Origin: Nageia nagi
Lineage: Eukaryota; Pinophyta
Direction of reading: 5' to 3'
DNA: 64,000 nt
Assembly: GCA_050084985.1 (NCBI GenBank)
Contig: JBITNC010000001.1
Coordinates: 63,984,001 to 64,048,000 of the forward strand
The position numbers and the translations under genes were made by a program. Below the pieces are notes generated by a model. The model was not told the origin of the DNA and did not search any database. It saw nothing but the letters and a program-made list of their open reading frames with translations. How positions within the stretch are numbered: the stretch's first letter is position 1; each line of letters begins with the position of its first letter. Positions 11,570 through 22,945 of this stretch are shown piece by piece.

Positions 11570-12255
11570 CATGTTCCTCTTACGTCGTTTCCATTTTGGT
11601 TCACAACAAAATGGCTGTATTTGCGTGTCCTAAGGGGCTTTTTTTATTTAAAGCTTCCAATGATGAAGTTTTGAACGGTCCTGATAGAAGTTTGCTTTCG
11701 TTCAAAAGGCATTGAATTTATCCTCCAACATCTCATCCTAGTGCTTGTATATAGTGAATTTAGATTAACACAAATGTTATGTCTATTTGAAGCTAGGTAA
11801 TTGTCATGAGGTAAGCCACCCCTAGTTCTAAAAAGTGGGTGGGCTGTTAGGCCCTACTTTCACAATTCAGACAGGTACTTCTCCATGGTGGACTTCTCAT
11901 TATAAAATAAAACATGTTCCTCTTATGTCGTTTCCATTTTGGTTCACAACAAAATGGCTGTATATGCGTGTCCTAAGGGGCCTTTTTTATTTAAAGCTTC
12001 CAATGATGAAGTTTTGAACAGTCCTGATAGAAGTTTGCGTTCTTTCAGAGGCATTGAATTTATCCTCCAACATCTCATCCTTGTGCTTGTATATAGTGAA
12101 TTTAGATTAACACAAATGTTATATCTATTTGAAGCTAGGTAATTGCCATGAGGTAAGCCACACCTAGTTCTAAAAAGTGCGTGGGCTGTTAGGCGCTACT
12201 TTCACAATTCAGACAGGTACTTGTCCATGTTGGACTTCTCATTATAAAATTAAAC
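11570..12255 (+). repeat. 343-bp tandem duplication, two copies
   Basis: 11570-11912 and 11913-12255 are near-identical head-to-tail copies. Both start at CATGTTCCTCTTA(C/T)GTCG and both contain CTAAGGGG, TTAAAGCTTCCAATGATGAA, GAAGCTAGGTAATTG and CTTCTCATTATAAAAT. By eye they differ at only a few per cent of sites, so the duplication is younger than the transposon debris around it. No coding function is seen. Confidence 0.85.
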
Positions 12256-13393
12256 ATGTGCTGGATGCCAATGTTGCTCTCCTACTATGGTTGTAGGAGT
12301 TTATGGTTCAAGGCACCAAAGGACTCTGTTGTAACATATCTTATACCTTGCATCAGCATCTTAAAATTTTAAAATGCTTGAGGCATGTACCAGAGAAACA
12401 GAGGATTCTTTCCATGCTATCTATCGTTTCTTATCAAACAATTACCAAAAGAAAGGATTATATGTATCAGAACATTCACTTATTGATGAAAATCTACAAG
12501 AAAAGGTTATTGGCAACCAAAAATAGGGTAATACAATGTATATGCTGGCTGGATGATCATACAAATGTATGTCTAGAACTAACGTTTTTCCTTCTGTGAC
12601 AAGTAACCCACTTCAGAGGAACTCTCTCATTGTAAAATCATTATCATGTATTTGTGAAATGTCACAGCAGTCTCTTAGAAATGCTGTGATGAAAATCATT
12701 CAAAATCTTAATTGACATAATGTGAAAATGAAAAGTTTTAAAGCATTTCAAGCTTAAATCTACGACATGGTTAATGGCATTGATACAGCCAAGTAATTCT
12801 GTTCCACATTATTATTTTCTTTTGGGCACTTTCAAAATAATATGTAATACAAATGCAACTTATCACTCTAGTAATTTTTTCTACAACATGCTACAGAAAT
12901 TTATCATGTGTTTCATTAATGCCAATGTAGAGTTTGTAACTGTGCCTGATCTTTCACAGTTCAAATAGTGCTTTCATGGTTCTCTTTTATTGGTTTGGTT
13001 GCATGCTTTGAGTTTCTCTTTAGTCGATGATTCATTTAAATGCTAGCTTTGGTTCCTTATAACAGGGTTTATGAGAGTCAATCTAAGATTTTGATATTAT
13101 CATATTGAAAACTCATTTCCCATTTGAAGTCTAAAATGATTATAACACAGGTCTGCAATTGTAGTCAATTTTGATTGATGCTAAGAATAACTTATTGACA
13201 ATGTCTGGGTGTATTTTTACTGCACTGTTCCATTGCTACATCATAAGAAAATGATAATGCTGCCTTGAATTAGTTTTACCTTTGAACTATCTCTAAAGGA
13301 AAATATTGTTATAAGTTCTATGTTATTGAGAGTTTTCATCCATAGTTACTTTTAAGCACTTCCTAATTCCATTGATTTTTTACTTGATGATAG
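12256..13393. other. Intron sequence without recognised features
   Basis: Short open frames (12303-12599, 12774-12968) show no known domain. The stretch ends in the T-rich tract and acceptor of the last exon. Confidence 0.45.
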
Positions 13394-13766
13394 AGCTGAA
13401 TCTCTTGATGGGAAAGGAATCATGCCCGAGGTAATGGAAGCTTCTGGGCACACTCTATCAACATTCTCAACACCAAGAAGATCTCAGGATGCTGCAGTCG
13501 GTGCGCTTGTGGAGATGCTGAAATCAGCACCATCTTTGCAACAAAATGTTGAAACGTCTTCAGAGTTCTTAAGGAGTGATTCTTGGATGGAGGCTTCTCA
13601 AGGTCAAAACATTGCAAAAGAGTACGAGGCAACAAGAAGTTCAGCTGAAGACTTCACTTCTAAGAAGAAGACAACTGCTGAAGCTTTAAGAGAGCTTAAA
13701 GATTACAAAGAAATCAAAGACTCTTTACTAAGACAAAGGGGGGTTCCTGAAAGAAAGATGCCATGA
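13394..13766 (+). CDS. ATG13: ATG13-like autophagy protein, C-terminal exon with stop
   Basis: Last coding exon of the ATG13-like gene. The acceptor AG at 13392-13393 joins in frame to the exon ending at 478 (split Arg codon), giving AESLDGKGIMPEV and on to a TGA at 13764-13766. The core DAAVGALVEMLKSAPSL and the tail with TTAEALRELKDYKEIKDSLL are the two blocks I associate with the conserved C-terminus of plant ATG13. In the family this region follows the long disordered, TOR-phosphorylated segment and takes part in ATG1-complex assembly. The frame is intact with no internal stop. The match is from motif recognition only; an unrelated Ser-rich protein with a similar tail is the alternative. 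Confidence 0.75.
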
Positions 13767-14480
13767 TGGCAATAAGGAGTCTGCAGGCTCTAGGACATGA
13801 ATGTCTATAGGCCAAGGGTTAGCAGTACTGACCTGGCAGCAAGACTGTACAGCATGTATAGTTGATCGTATCTAATACTTTTTTTGCGGAAGCTGATTAA
13901 TGTACATACTTTAACTAAGAATTCAAAAATGTGTCAATATGAGATGTCGAAGGATGATGAGGACAATAGTCTCCTATTTTTCAGATATCCATTTTGCGCT
14001 TTTTTGCATCCTAGTAATTTTTGAGAAGGATCATCTAAATTCAAAATCTTGAAAACGATAATGTGCAGGCAGGATGATTTTACTGGTCGAGTATTGGGGC
14101 AAATTTCAACGAAGTAGATGCATTATTCACAACCTTGCCCTTGAAAGAAAGAAAGCAGCCAATGACATTTATTTTGGACAATTGTCGCTTCAAATTCAAA
14201 CATTTGATATATCCCAAAATCACATAAAACTTAGAAGTGTGTCTCTGAGCATTGCTGTCTGATACTGAGTCATCATCGAGGAAAACTTTATTTTTTGCTG
14301 TACCCTATTTCTTAGGGTAAACATTGCAGTTATTAGATCATCCCTTGGAAACATTGTATTAAATGATTCTTCATGGCAAATGGCCAATGTTGTTTTACCC
14401 TATCAGATGTAAACATTGTACATACTAACTTCTTCTATGGTTAGAATCTTTAGATTCATTATATAATATGTTTTGAAATT
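13767..14480 (+). other. Probable 3' UTR and downstream flank of the ATG13-like gene
   Basis: Follows the stop codon directly; a short open frame at 14074-14262 has no known domain. AT-rich words near 14455-14475 could serve as a near-upstream polyadenylation element, but there is no clear AATAAA, so the end is a guess. Confidence 0.4.
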
Positions 14481-16715
14481 GCAATTATGTAATTTGATTG
14501 GTTGGTTTGCATATTATGCTTTGAATTCACATCATCAGGGTTAAATTGTTTTATGATTTATTATTTTTTTTAGTTCACGTCTCAAACGTGCTGTGAAAGT
14601 GTTTGAAATATCAGCATACTACGTCGGTTATATGGTGTTGAACATTCAGTGGAACTTTTTATTTCGTCACAGCTTCAAATTATAGCATAAAAAATAAATC
14701 CATATAACTCTATTTTACTAAATGAAGTTTTATTGGTTATTAGCAACGGTTTCCAAGAGTATGGACCCGTAATCTAAGGGGTCAAAAAGTACTTGAAAAT
14801 AAATTATAAATATTGCAGTATAACATACATGACATACAAACGCGCTGAAAGAAAAAATTGGCATTTTTTTGGTATGATAGAAGAAATGAGAAGAGTCAAT
14901 TTTTTACAAAGGAATATAAATAATTCATATTTGGGAAATCGTCTTTAGAAGGAAAAGATATAAACGTTCAAAAGAGAGGTTTTTTTATGTTTGGTATTTT
15001 AATCTATTTTAAGGATTTGTGGAATGTGTGGGGAAATATTCGAGTAAAGTTTACGGATTAGTTGTATTTTGTAGACTATGGTAAAGTCTTAGAAAAAAAT
15101 ATAAGGTTTGATATATTGATGGTTGTATCATTACTTAGAAGTGGATAACTTCTTTCTTAACTTTGTGATGTTATGTATTCCTTCATGAAAGGATTAAACT
15201 TGTAAGCATAATGATTTTTGTCCTTTTTATCATTTATATGTAGATAAAATGAATGCAATTGTAATATAATAATTAACAAAAGCAATTCTATCTATGAATA
15301 GAAATAGACGATCATTGATAAGTAATTGATTTAGCAAATTCAAATTATGGAATAGTTGATAGCCATTCTAGATCTAGAGTATAACTTAATGATATTAGAA
15401 CTGCTTTGTACTTGGATATGAAGTTACTAGCCTCAAATGAAGCTTTGAACTCTCATTTAGATTGATTATATCAAGCTAGGGTTTTGAGAGGGATTCATGT
15501 TGGTTTTAGATTTTTCATGGGGTTAGGACCAACCTTGAAGATGATTAAGCTATGTCTAGTAGATTAGATTCAAGTTTTGAAGATTTTAGCCTAATGCTTG
15601 AAGATTTTAGGTCTCCCAAAAGTTGCAAGGGCTACTAGGAAGTGTTATGATCTTAGATGTAGTATCAATTCCTTTAATAGGGTTTAGGTAAGTCTATAAG
15701 AGCATAAAATTGTATTCAACTTGAATATGAGAAATTTTGGGTGCAAGTGTTTTGTACAAATTTAGAAAACATAGCTTAGGTTCTCACATAATTATTTGCC
15801 CTTGGTTGATTGTTGTTGGTTGTAAAAAAGATATATAAAGCATTATAAATAGCTTTAACTATTCTATTTCATTTTGAATTTTCTCATTTAATATTTACAG
15901 TTTATCGTAGGCCTAAATAATTTTCAACATACTTCAAAACTTTTTCAAATTCTTGGACTTTTAAAGTTTTTTCAATTTTTAATAGAAAACATTAGTAAGC
16001 GCATAGGAGGGAACTCAAGTATTTCTCTTGTCGAAATACCTACATAACTTTGCACTAGGAAAACTCTCTCTCTCTATCTCTCTCTAAGTTTGGGTCGTTG
16101 AGGATCCCCTTAAGATTATCGATGATCCTTATGGATCACTAGCGCTTGACTAAAAATCGTAAGCATTTGACTGCATGGGGAGATAAAAAGAAAAAGGCTT
16201 GCTATCATTTTCTTATTTATTTTTTATGCCAGGTCAGAGCGATGTTCCCCTCTAACCCACAAGCTAAGTGTTGACCCTACATTTGCCTTTCCCACCATTG
16301 ATTGGAACCAAGATGCCGCTACGAGGATGCTCAACATCGTGCAAGAGGCCAATGAGGGAGGAGGTAGGTTTTAAAAATTCTCTTTTAAGTTTTTTGCTTA
16401 GTGTGTTAATTTTAACCGTTAAAAAATAAAATGAAAACTGTAAGAATGCTTAGAATAATTTTTAAACGTTCTTAGTCCATTTACTTTTGCATTTTTTCCC
16501 TTTTTTATAGGTTTATTGAATTTTTTCAAAACCCTTGGTTACGATCACTGACCAAGGTCGAGGGTTTACAAAAATGTCAATGATCGATGATGATCGCTGA
16601 TGATTATGCAAATATTAACCTTGATTTTCAACGATTGGCCTCTTAGAGTTTTTAAAATTAATTAAATTTTTTTTATGCTAAGTTAAATTTTTTCACACGA
16701 CTATCTTAGGTCTTA
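14481..16715. other. Intergenic AT-rich DNA
   Basis: No coding region is recognised. A short CT microsatellite lies at 16064-16085. From about 16240 the sequence becomes less AT-rich toward the PMD pseudogene; the part 16240-16370 (around CCCACCATTGATTGGAACC) may be a 5' exon of it, but I cannot support a frame. Confidence 0.45.
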
Positions 16716-18208
16716 GAGATTTTTGAGCCACATGGGCGATACCCTAGGATCTTATTGGAGGGTCAAGATATACTGATGGTTGAGGACCACACTTTCCTGC
16801 ATAGTGTGGGTTTTGGAGTTGGACCCTAAATGGGTCGCATTCATTGGGATTACCCATTACTGGTTACTTTATTGGAGAGATGGGACTCTTTGACCAACAC
16901 CTTCCATCTTCCTATGGGCAAGATGACTATCACAATGGAGGAAATCCATCATTTATAACGTTACCGATTCAAGGACAATGGATTCAACATGCTATGGATC
17001 GGAGTTAGTGCATACCAACATTATTTCCATTTATGGAGTAGATGTAACTGACAGAGTATTACATGATATGTTTTTAGGTGGCTTCCCATATTTTAGATAC
17101 TGGAAGAATGATTAGCAAGACTTCTGTGAGCTTCTTACTTGATGGGCCTTATCCAGTGTTATGCACTTCCAGATATGGGTAGTGGCCAATTTTCTTGGTT
17201 ACTGTATCATGTGGTGGTTGATATGCTTCAGTATGGTACTATTTATGCTTGGGCTTCTACTCTCTTAGCATAGATTTACATGGAGTTTTTCTTTTATTCA
17301 TTGGATGACAAATCATCCTTATCAGTTATGATCACTCTACAGGCTTGGGCATACAAGCGCATCCATGTTGCTTGCCCTCATGGACTCCCAGTTCTTAGCT
17401 TTGAGACACACTTCACCTATCTGGATGGGATTTTACAATGGAGAGGTAATTTTTACTCACATCCCTTTGATGGTATACATAATGATGTCACATACTATCA
17501 ACATTTATTATTGTACTTGGTTCCTGATTAGGTAAGGTTTAGACCTTACCACTCTTATCCAGATTAGGATGAGCTTGCTACCCAGCTTGTCGATATTAGA
17601 AAGGCCAAAGTTCTTAGTGGGAGGAAGACATCAATGAGTTGATGAGCTGGATGCAGTAGTTGAGTTCAGAGAGATAACTGATGATGAGCCTACAAGGGAG
17701 TAGGTTAAGGAGTAGGCAACCGATGAGCCATAGGACATAGCTAGTTAGGAAAGGAGACTGAGGCAGGTACATCAACTAGAGGTGTAAGTGGAGGTCAAGC
17801 TCCTCCTCCATAGGTACCCAATGTTGATGCACTCCTAGGTGACATCTATGAGTTGAGGTATCTGATTTCTTAGCTTAGCATTCGTATGTATCATTACTAA
17901 GCTGAGAGAGATACATATCATTTAGAGAGGGATGAGGCTCGAGCCTCCTCATAGTTTAGAGGAGCCAATATATCCATAGGGGGAGATAGTCAACCCTCAA
18001 TGTTCGTTTAGGGTGTTCTTTAGTAGAGGGATTATTATTCTTCTATTATTTAGATATGGTTGATTGGAGTGCCTTTGTATGTTCTTGGCATGTCATATCC
18101 AATTCCTCTTGTTTCATATGTTCTTATGGACATTTCAGTTTATTAGGCATCTAGTGGGGTTAAGAGGATTGCCAGTACATAGGGTAGGGTTGTTATACCT
18201 ATCGCATA
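16716..18208 (+). pseudogene. Dead plant mobile domain (PMD, MAIN/MAIL-like) gene, 5' part
   Basis: One reading frame (codon starts divisible by 3) gives, between stops, HGRYPRILLEGQD, then LVTLLERWDSLTNTFHLPMG and KMTITMEEIHHL. Later it gives GSGQFSWLLYHVVVDMLQYG and an open stretch at 17280-17531 with ITLQAWAYKRIHVACPHGLP. The ERW-x-T-x-TFHLP-x-G-x-MT-x-T-x-E-x-x block is the signature of the plant mobile domain (PF10536), known from MAIN/MAIL proteins and from plant transposons. Many stops interrupt it. Downstream (17700-17950) most are TAG or TAA at positions where CAG or CAA would continue a Gln-rich helix. The frame itself is largely kept, which points to point-mutation decay. It is cut at 18208 by the LTR element. 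It could be a host gene or a captured transposon ORF. Confidence 0.7.
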
Positions 18209-18666
18209 TGATGGAATCAATCTTTTCCTAATTAATTCTTAATCACCAAGATCACTTATAGAATACACTCAACTCCAACTAAACGTAAGCATAACAACAA
18301 TTGCTAATGTCACAAATACACAAGAGACACAATATAAAGTGGTTCCTCTCTCCTTGGAAGTACATCCACTAACTAAGATCTCATTACTCTTAGATGGACT
18401 CTCTTACAATCTACAATCCTACTTCTCCTACAACCATTGTTTGAGCATAACATTGCTCCTAAAACTTGTGTGTTTTACAAGAGGGGAGGCCCTCTATTTA
18501 TAGGATAAAATCCCCACCTTAACCTCCTTTTTACTCAAGGGTAAGGTTAAGGTTCCATAATATAATATTCATTAAACATTTAAAGGTATCTAGTGATACT
18601 TTAAGTGTTTAATTGGTTACATAGAGGTAAACATTAATTCTCCAAATTACATTACAAATTCTAACA
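18209..18666 (-). repeat. 3' LTR of the 8.6-kb element (left copy)
   Basis: 458 bp, TGATGGAATCAAT to AAATTCTAACA on the + strand. By my hand alignment it differs from the right LTR at roughly 25-30 positions, including a 3-bp indel near 18616. Confidence 0.85.
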
Positions 18667-18675
18667 CTCTTTCTT
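18667..18675 (-). promoter_or_regulatory. Polypurine tract of the 8.6-kb element
   Basis: Minus strand AAGAAAGAG directly abuts the TGTTAGAATT start of the LTR, the expected site for plus-strand priming. Confidence 0.65.
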
Positions 18676-19129
18676 AATGTAATATTGGGATAAAGTGTAG
18701 AAGAAGAAGAAAGAGAGAGTAAGAGAAAGTTCTCCTCCAAAGAGATACAAGTGGAGATGAGAGCATTTACATCTTTGATTTCATTTGAGATCTTAGTTTG
18801 AGACTCACTACTTTACCATTTGACAAAGTGGTTTACAATACAATCATTAACCACAATTGGTTTCATTGTATAGAGTAGTCAACCAACAACAAGTTGTCAT
18901 GTGAGTCTCCATGAGTCTGCCAACCTGAAGTAAGTAACTTGCACTGTCAAGAAGAAACCTGCAAGCTATAAGTAGCTCATAAATAAGATCAATTAGATGT
19001 ATCATATAAACATTCATATCAACATAGTATAAATTAAATAAGTAATGCCATCCATTAACTAATCAATGGTGCACTATAAGTTATCACAAAGATATAAAGC
19101 TATCACTTATAGTCACTTGCTATATATAA

Positions 19130-19540
19130 AACATGTGTTGATCAATAGAGCATAAGAACATATGAATTCCTCACATATGGATAACCAAATAGTGCAAAAA
19201 TGCATATACTAATTCTTCTCATAGTGATAACTGAAACAATGCATATGGTTTCTCACATATGGATAATCAAACAATTCCAAAATGCACATATTGATTCCTC
19301 ACATAATGATGCTAGCAGAAACCAATTTGTACCATAAGTTCCTCATGTAGAGCGAATTGACCATGAAGGTGTACATAATATGCTCAACATAGTTCCTCAC
19401 ATGGAGTGAACTAACCATGAAGGTAATAAATTTGTACAATAGTTCCTCTCATAGAGCGAACTAACCATAAAGGTAATAAATTTGTACAATAGTTCCTCAC
19501 ATAGTGCAAACTAACCACGATGGTGTACATAAAGATTAAC
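19130..19540. repeat. Irregular repeats in the 3' non-coding part of the 8.6-kb element
   Basis: The word TTCCTCACATATGGATAA and its variants recur every 60-80 bp (about 19170, 19248, 19290). They pass into a second unit, AGTTCCTCACATAGAGCGAACTAACCATGAAGGT-like, at about 19345, 19400, 19440 and 19492. The same two units occur in the related element at 54915-55170, so the array belongs to the family, not to this copy. Confidence 0.7.
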
Positions 19541-19764
19541 ATTATACAACAAAAAATCCTCCTAGGGATGAAGTTGTCACCATAACTATGAGTTCAACAC
19601 AAGAATTCAAACTTCACTCCCCCTTTAGGACAACTTCACTAATCATAAGAAACTTTTAAAGTGTGCACAACATAGTTTTTGAAGTGGTCTAGTGAATAAA
19701 TCAAGAGAGATAAAGTTAGATGAACAAAGCTGCAATTGTTTCATCAAAAACTTTCTCTTTGAAA

Positions 19765-19990
19765 TAATGTGCTTGGATTTGGGTTGCACTATAAGTCATC
19801 ATGAAGATGTAAAGACAATATTTATAATCAACCATACAACAAAAATTCAAGACAAATTCAAAGGTGTGCTTGGATTTGTGGTGCACTATAAGTCATCACA
19901 TAGATGCCAAGCCAATACTTATAGTCAACCACACAAGAATTCAAAAAATATGCTTGGATTTATGATGCACGATAAAAAATGATGTATTGT
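19765..19990. repeat. Short tandem repeat, 2.5 units of about 85-95 bp
   Basis: Units begin with TGCTTGGATTTG at about 19770, 19867 and 19950. Each carries GCACTATAAGTCATCA or a decayed form, and TTATAGTCAACCA. A single related unit is near 19068. Confidence 0.65.
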
Positions 19991-20149
19991 ATGAGCAATG
20001 TATACTTAAAAAATAGAGAGCTTATTCATACACCTTTATTAAAAAAGGAAGTAGTTACATTATAAAATGTGCTTAGGTTTTGAATATCAATCATCAACAA
20101 TGCCCTCATACATATTACAATAGCAAATAAAGAATTCAACCAATACTCC

Positions 20150-20240
20150 CCCTTGAGGGATACTTCACCAACCCAACTTTAGAAAGGGGCTTGGTGAATG
20201 AATTATGCTTGGATTTTGTGTAGAAAAGTCCATTCCATAC
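20150..20240 (-). pseudogene. Possible RNase H C-terminal trace of a copia pol
   Basis: The minus strand reads NSFTKPLSKVGLVKYPS, resembling the xIFTKPL end of Ty1/copia RNase H. At 55320-55340 the related element has NIFTKPL at the same place relative to the shared 3' non-coding DNA. Upstream of this trace the homology to copia stops. Confidence 0.45.
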
Positions 20241-22700
20241 CAGAGCATCTGATTGAGATTGTGGTCTATCTTCTTCACGATCTATAGAAGATTCAAATGC
20301 TATTTCTTTTAGAATGCAAATACTAACATGTTGAAGGATATCCTCATACATGGATGCCCTTTTCTTCCACTTTTCTTTTAATCATTGCATCCCGCAGTGG
20401 CTATTGCTTGCATCATGCCTAATTTGTATCTCTTTCTCTTTTGCTTATATTTTCCACATATTTTTCTTAGCTAGTAGTTTATTTTGCTCAGCCAAGAGTT
20501 CTTTGTCATATTGTATGCATACAACTTTTTTTTTTGCATTATATTATAATGATGGGCCAATATCTCCATCTTTACCTTTGTTGCAACCAATTCATGGCAA
20601 AAGTAGCCATTCTCTAAGTCTGCCCATACATTTGTTTCCTCATCAAAATTTAGGTAAGCACTTCCCATGTTTGTGATACAATTCTCTATGGGATTCATGA
20701 CAATCAACCTATTACTCATGATTAAATTATCCCATTTAATAGTCAATATGAGAGAGAAAAAATAGCATAGGGATACCACTATCACTTAGTAATCACGTAT
20801 CTTAGTAGTACTATCATTATTGCAATCTTGACATGACATTACGTGTATGACATCAATCAATTATATGATTTGAAGGTGGGATATTTTATCTCCATGGATT
20901 TGTTGTCAAACAAATCCTTTTCTCTAGCTATCATAATTATTATATCAAATCTTTTTCATTATAATTAGCTATAAATGATCCTCACTTTTCATTCGATGCT
21001 TTACATTTATGATTTTATCTAAAATCCTTTTTATTAGTTATCCTTCATGGATGTTTCTCAGTTTCATGTCCTACCAAGCAATCTCTAGGATAACATAGTG
21101 CATCGAAGCATTCATGTAGCTTTAAAGAATTGCTCCTTTATCGCCTCTGAGGCCTTATTGCAATAGCAACTAGTATTTCTTCAATCGTACCCAGACAATC
21201 ATTATGGTATTTGCATGATCCTTCATCTCAATCATGATGATCATGTTCACCTATTATTTCATTTACTTAGTCATCCTGATTAGACGTGGCATATAATGGT
21301 TTATACCTCATTCAATTGCTATCTTTTGCAATTTGTATGCTACATCGGATCATCTTTCCTACATCCATAGGAGTATTTCAAACGACTCACTATTGCATGG
21401 GCAATTCATTAGGATAGTCTATAGTGGTCATCCACTTACTCTTTTCATGTTGCTTGGTGAGGTTGACATCAAATTTTATGTCATCGATTTTATTTTTTTG
21501 TCACTTTTTACCTCTTTCATGTTAATATCATTTAGGATTTGGCACATCAAATTTTAGTGAATCTAAAGATGATGTAATTCATCTAATTCTAGTGACCATT
21601 CACCCTAATGAGTGCCAAACATGCTATAAGTGCCACCCACTTTGGCTTGTTGGTGGGAATCTTTTTTAGCTTTTTAATAAAATATGCAATTCATGTCTCA
21701 AATATTTGATTAACCAATCAATGGTCAAATACACTATCACATTGGTCTTTGTGCTTCTGTGCTTGATCTATTTTGATGTTCCCATTTACGATTGACAATC
21801 TAGTTATTTTGCAATTCTATAAGTTCATTTCATTCTATTTAATCACCATTGTTTTCACTTAGTTATGATACCTTGATAAAGATTTGACTCATTTTTCATT
21901 CATCATGGATATGACTATTTTCTAAGGTCTTCGCATTGATCTTCCTGAAGAAGTTCTTTATCGATGCATTCAAGATCGAGTCATACAATGTGCTTGCATT
22001 GCACTAGAGAGTGCTTTGCGACAAAACTTAGTTCACATACAGGGTCATCAAATTCTTCATCAATGGCTGATTTGCTTTATCCATCATTCAGAGGATGGCG
22101 AGTAGTTATGCCTCATAATCACACTTGTTTATCACTCAAAGTTGCCTTGGAAGATCATCCTTTACTATTATTAGACACCTTTTATCTTTCATTTTTTGCA
22201 TTATGCAGGTCCTGCAATGTTGCATCCTCAAGAGTCCTACCACCCCTATATCGTTGTGTTCATAGTATGGTGACATGATCTTCACTAGGAGTACACTTAT
22301 GTTTCATGACTAACTCATGAAAGGGATCAATGGGTGTACTACCCATTTTTTGACATCAAGTGTTATTTCTCTCTAATCACTCGTGCTACTTTGTTCAATA
22401 TACCCAGTTCGCCTGTCATAGATCCTGAGAGTTCTAACTCCAACTTTCTCAATCATGCTGGTGATTCTACTTAGTTTTGTTATCCACATAGGCATGTCAA
22501 TGGAACTTTGTAGAATTAATAAATATTATTTTTGCTTCTATCTTGTACCAAACTATTTATTGGATAAATTTTCAAATTTAAAAGATAAAAAAAAAATTCT
22601 TCAATGCCATAATAATGTCAAATTAACTATGATACTATTAAGGTCATCTTAACAAGCCATAAGTTAATTTCTCCATAATTATAAAGAAAAAAATCAAACT
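20241..22700. other. Interior of the 8.6-kb element, unassigned
   Basis: Unusually T-rich on the + strand, with several open frames on both strands (20350-20676 +, 20785-20471 -, 21964-22278 +). None shows a gag, protease, integrase or RT motif. It could be strongly decayed coding DNA or captured host DNA; I cannot decide. Confidence 0.4.
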
Positions 22701-22704
22701 TGTT

Positions 22705-22945
22705 CAATCAAGGAGAAGGGGAAACCTTTGTAACCACTCCATTAAAAAAATTGCAACTATGGAGAAGGGTGAACCTTTTAACTACTCTATCAAAAAATTT
22801 CAAATATGGAGAAGGGTGGACCTTTTAACTACTCCATCAAAAAATTTGCAACTATGGAGAAGGGTGGACCTTTTAACTACATAAAAAATTTGCAACTATG
22901 GAGAAGGGTGGACCTTTTAACTACATCAAAAATTTTCAACTATGG
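22705..22945 (+). repeat. Tandem array, five units of 44-50 bp
   Basis: The core ATGGAGAAGGGTGGACCTTT followed by TAACTAC(TCC)ATCAAAAAAT repeats at spacings of about 50, 47, 48 and 44 bp, with GGAGAAGG at 22711, 22761, 22808, 22856 and 22900. The last two units share a small deletion of the CTCC, suggesting stepwise duplication. Confidence 0.85.

Larger units (their letters stand above)
479..13393 (+). other. Giant intron (about 12.9 kb) of the ATG13-like gene
   Basis: Bounded by a GTAAGT donor at 479 and an AG acceptor at 13392-13393 preceded by a T-rich stretch; the flanking exons are in the same frame. It contains a SINE, a LINE fragment, duplicated gypsy fragments and a 343-bp tandem duplication, listed separately. 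The LINE, SINE and gypsy pieces all lie antisense to the gene. Confidence 0.7.

Noticed and set aside
20350-20676. 108-aa hydrophobic frame that could suggest a membrane protein
   Set aside because: T-rich bias explains the Phe/Leu content; the complementary strand is equally open and no family is recognised.
22705-22945. CRISPR-like regular repeat
   Set aside because: Units are contiguous tandem copies without unique spacers, in plant transposon DNA.
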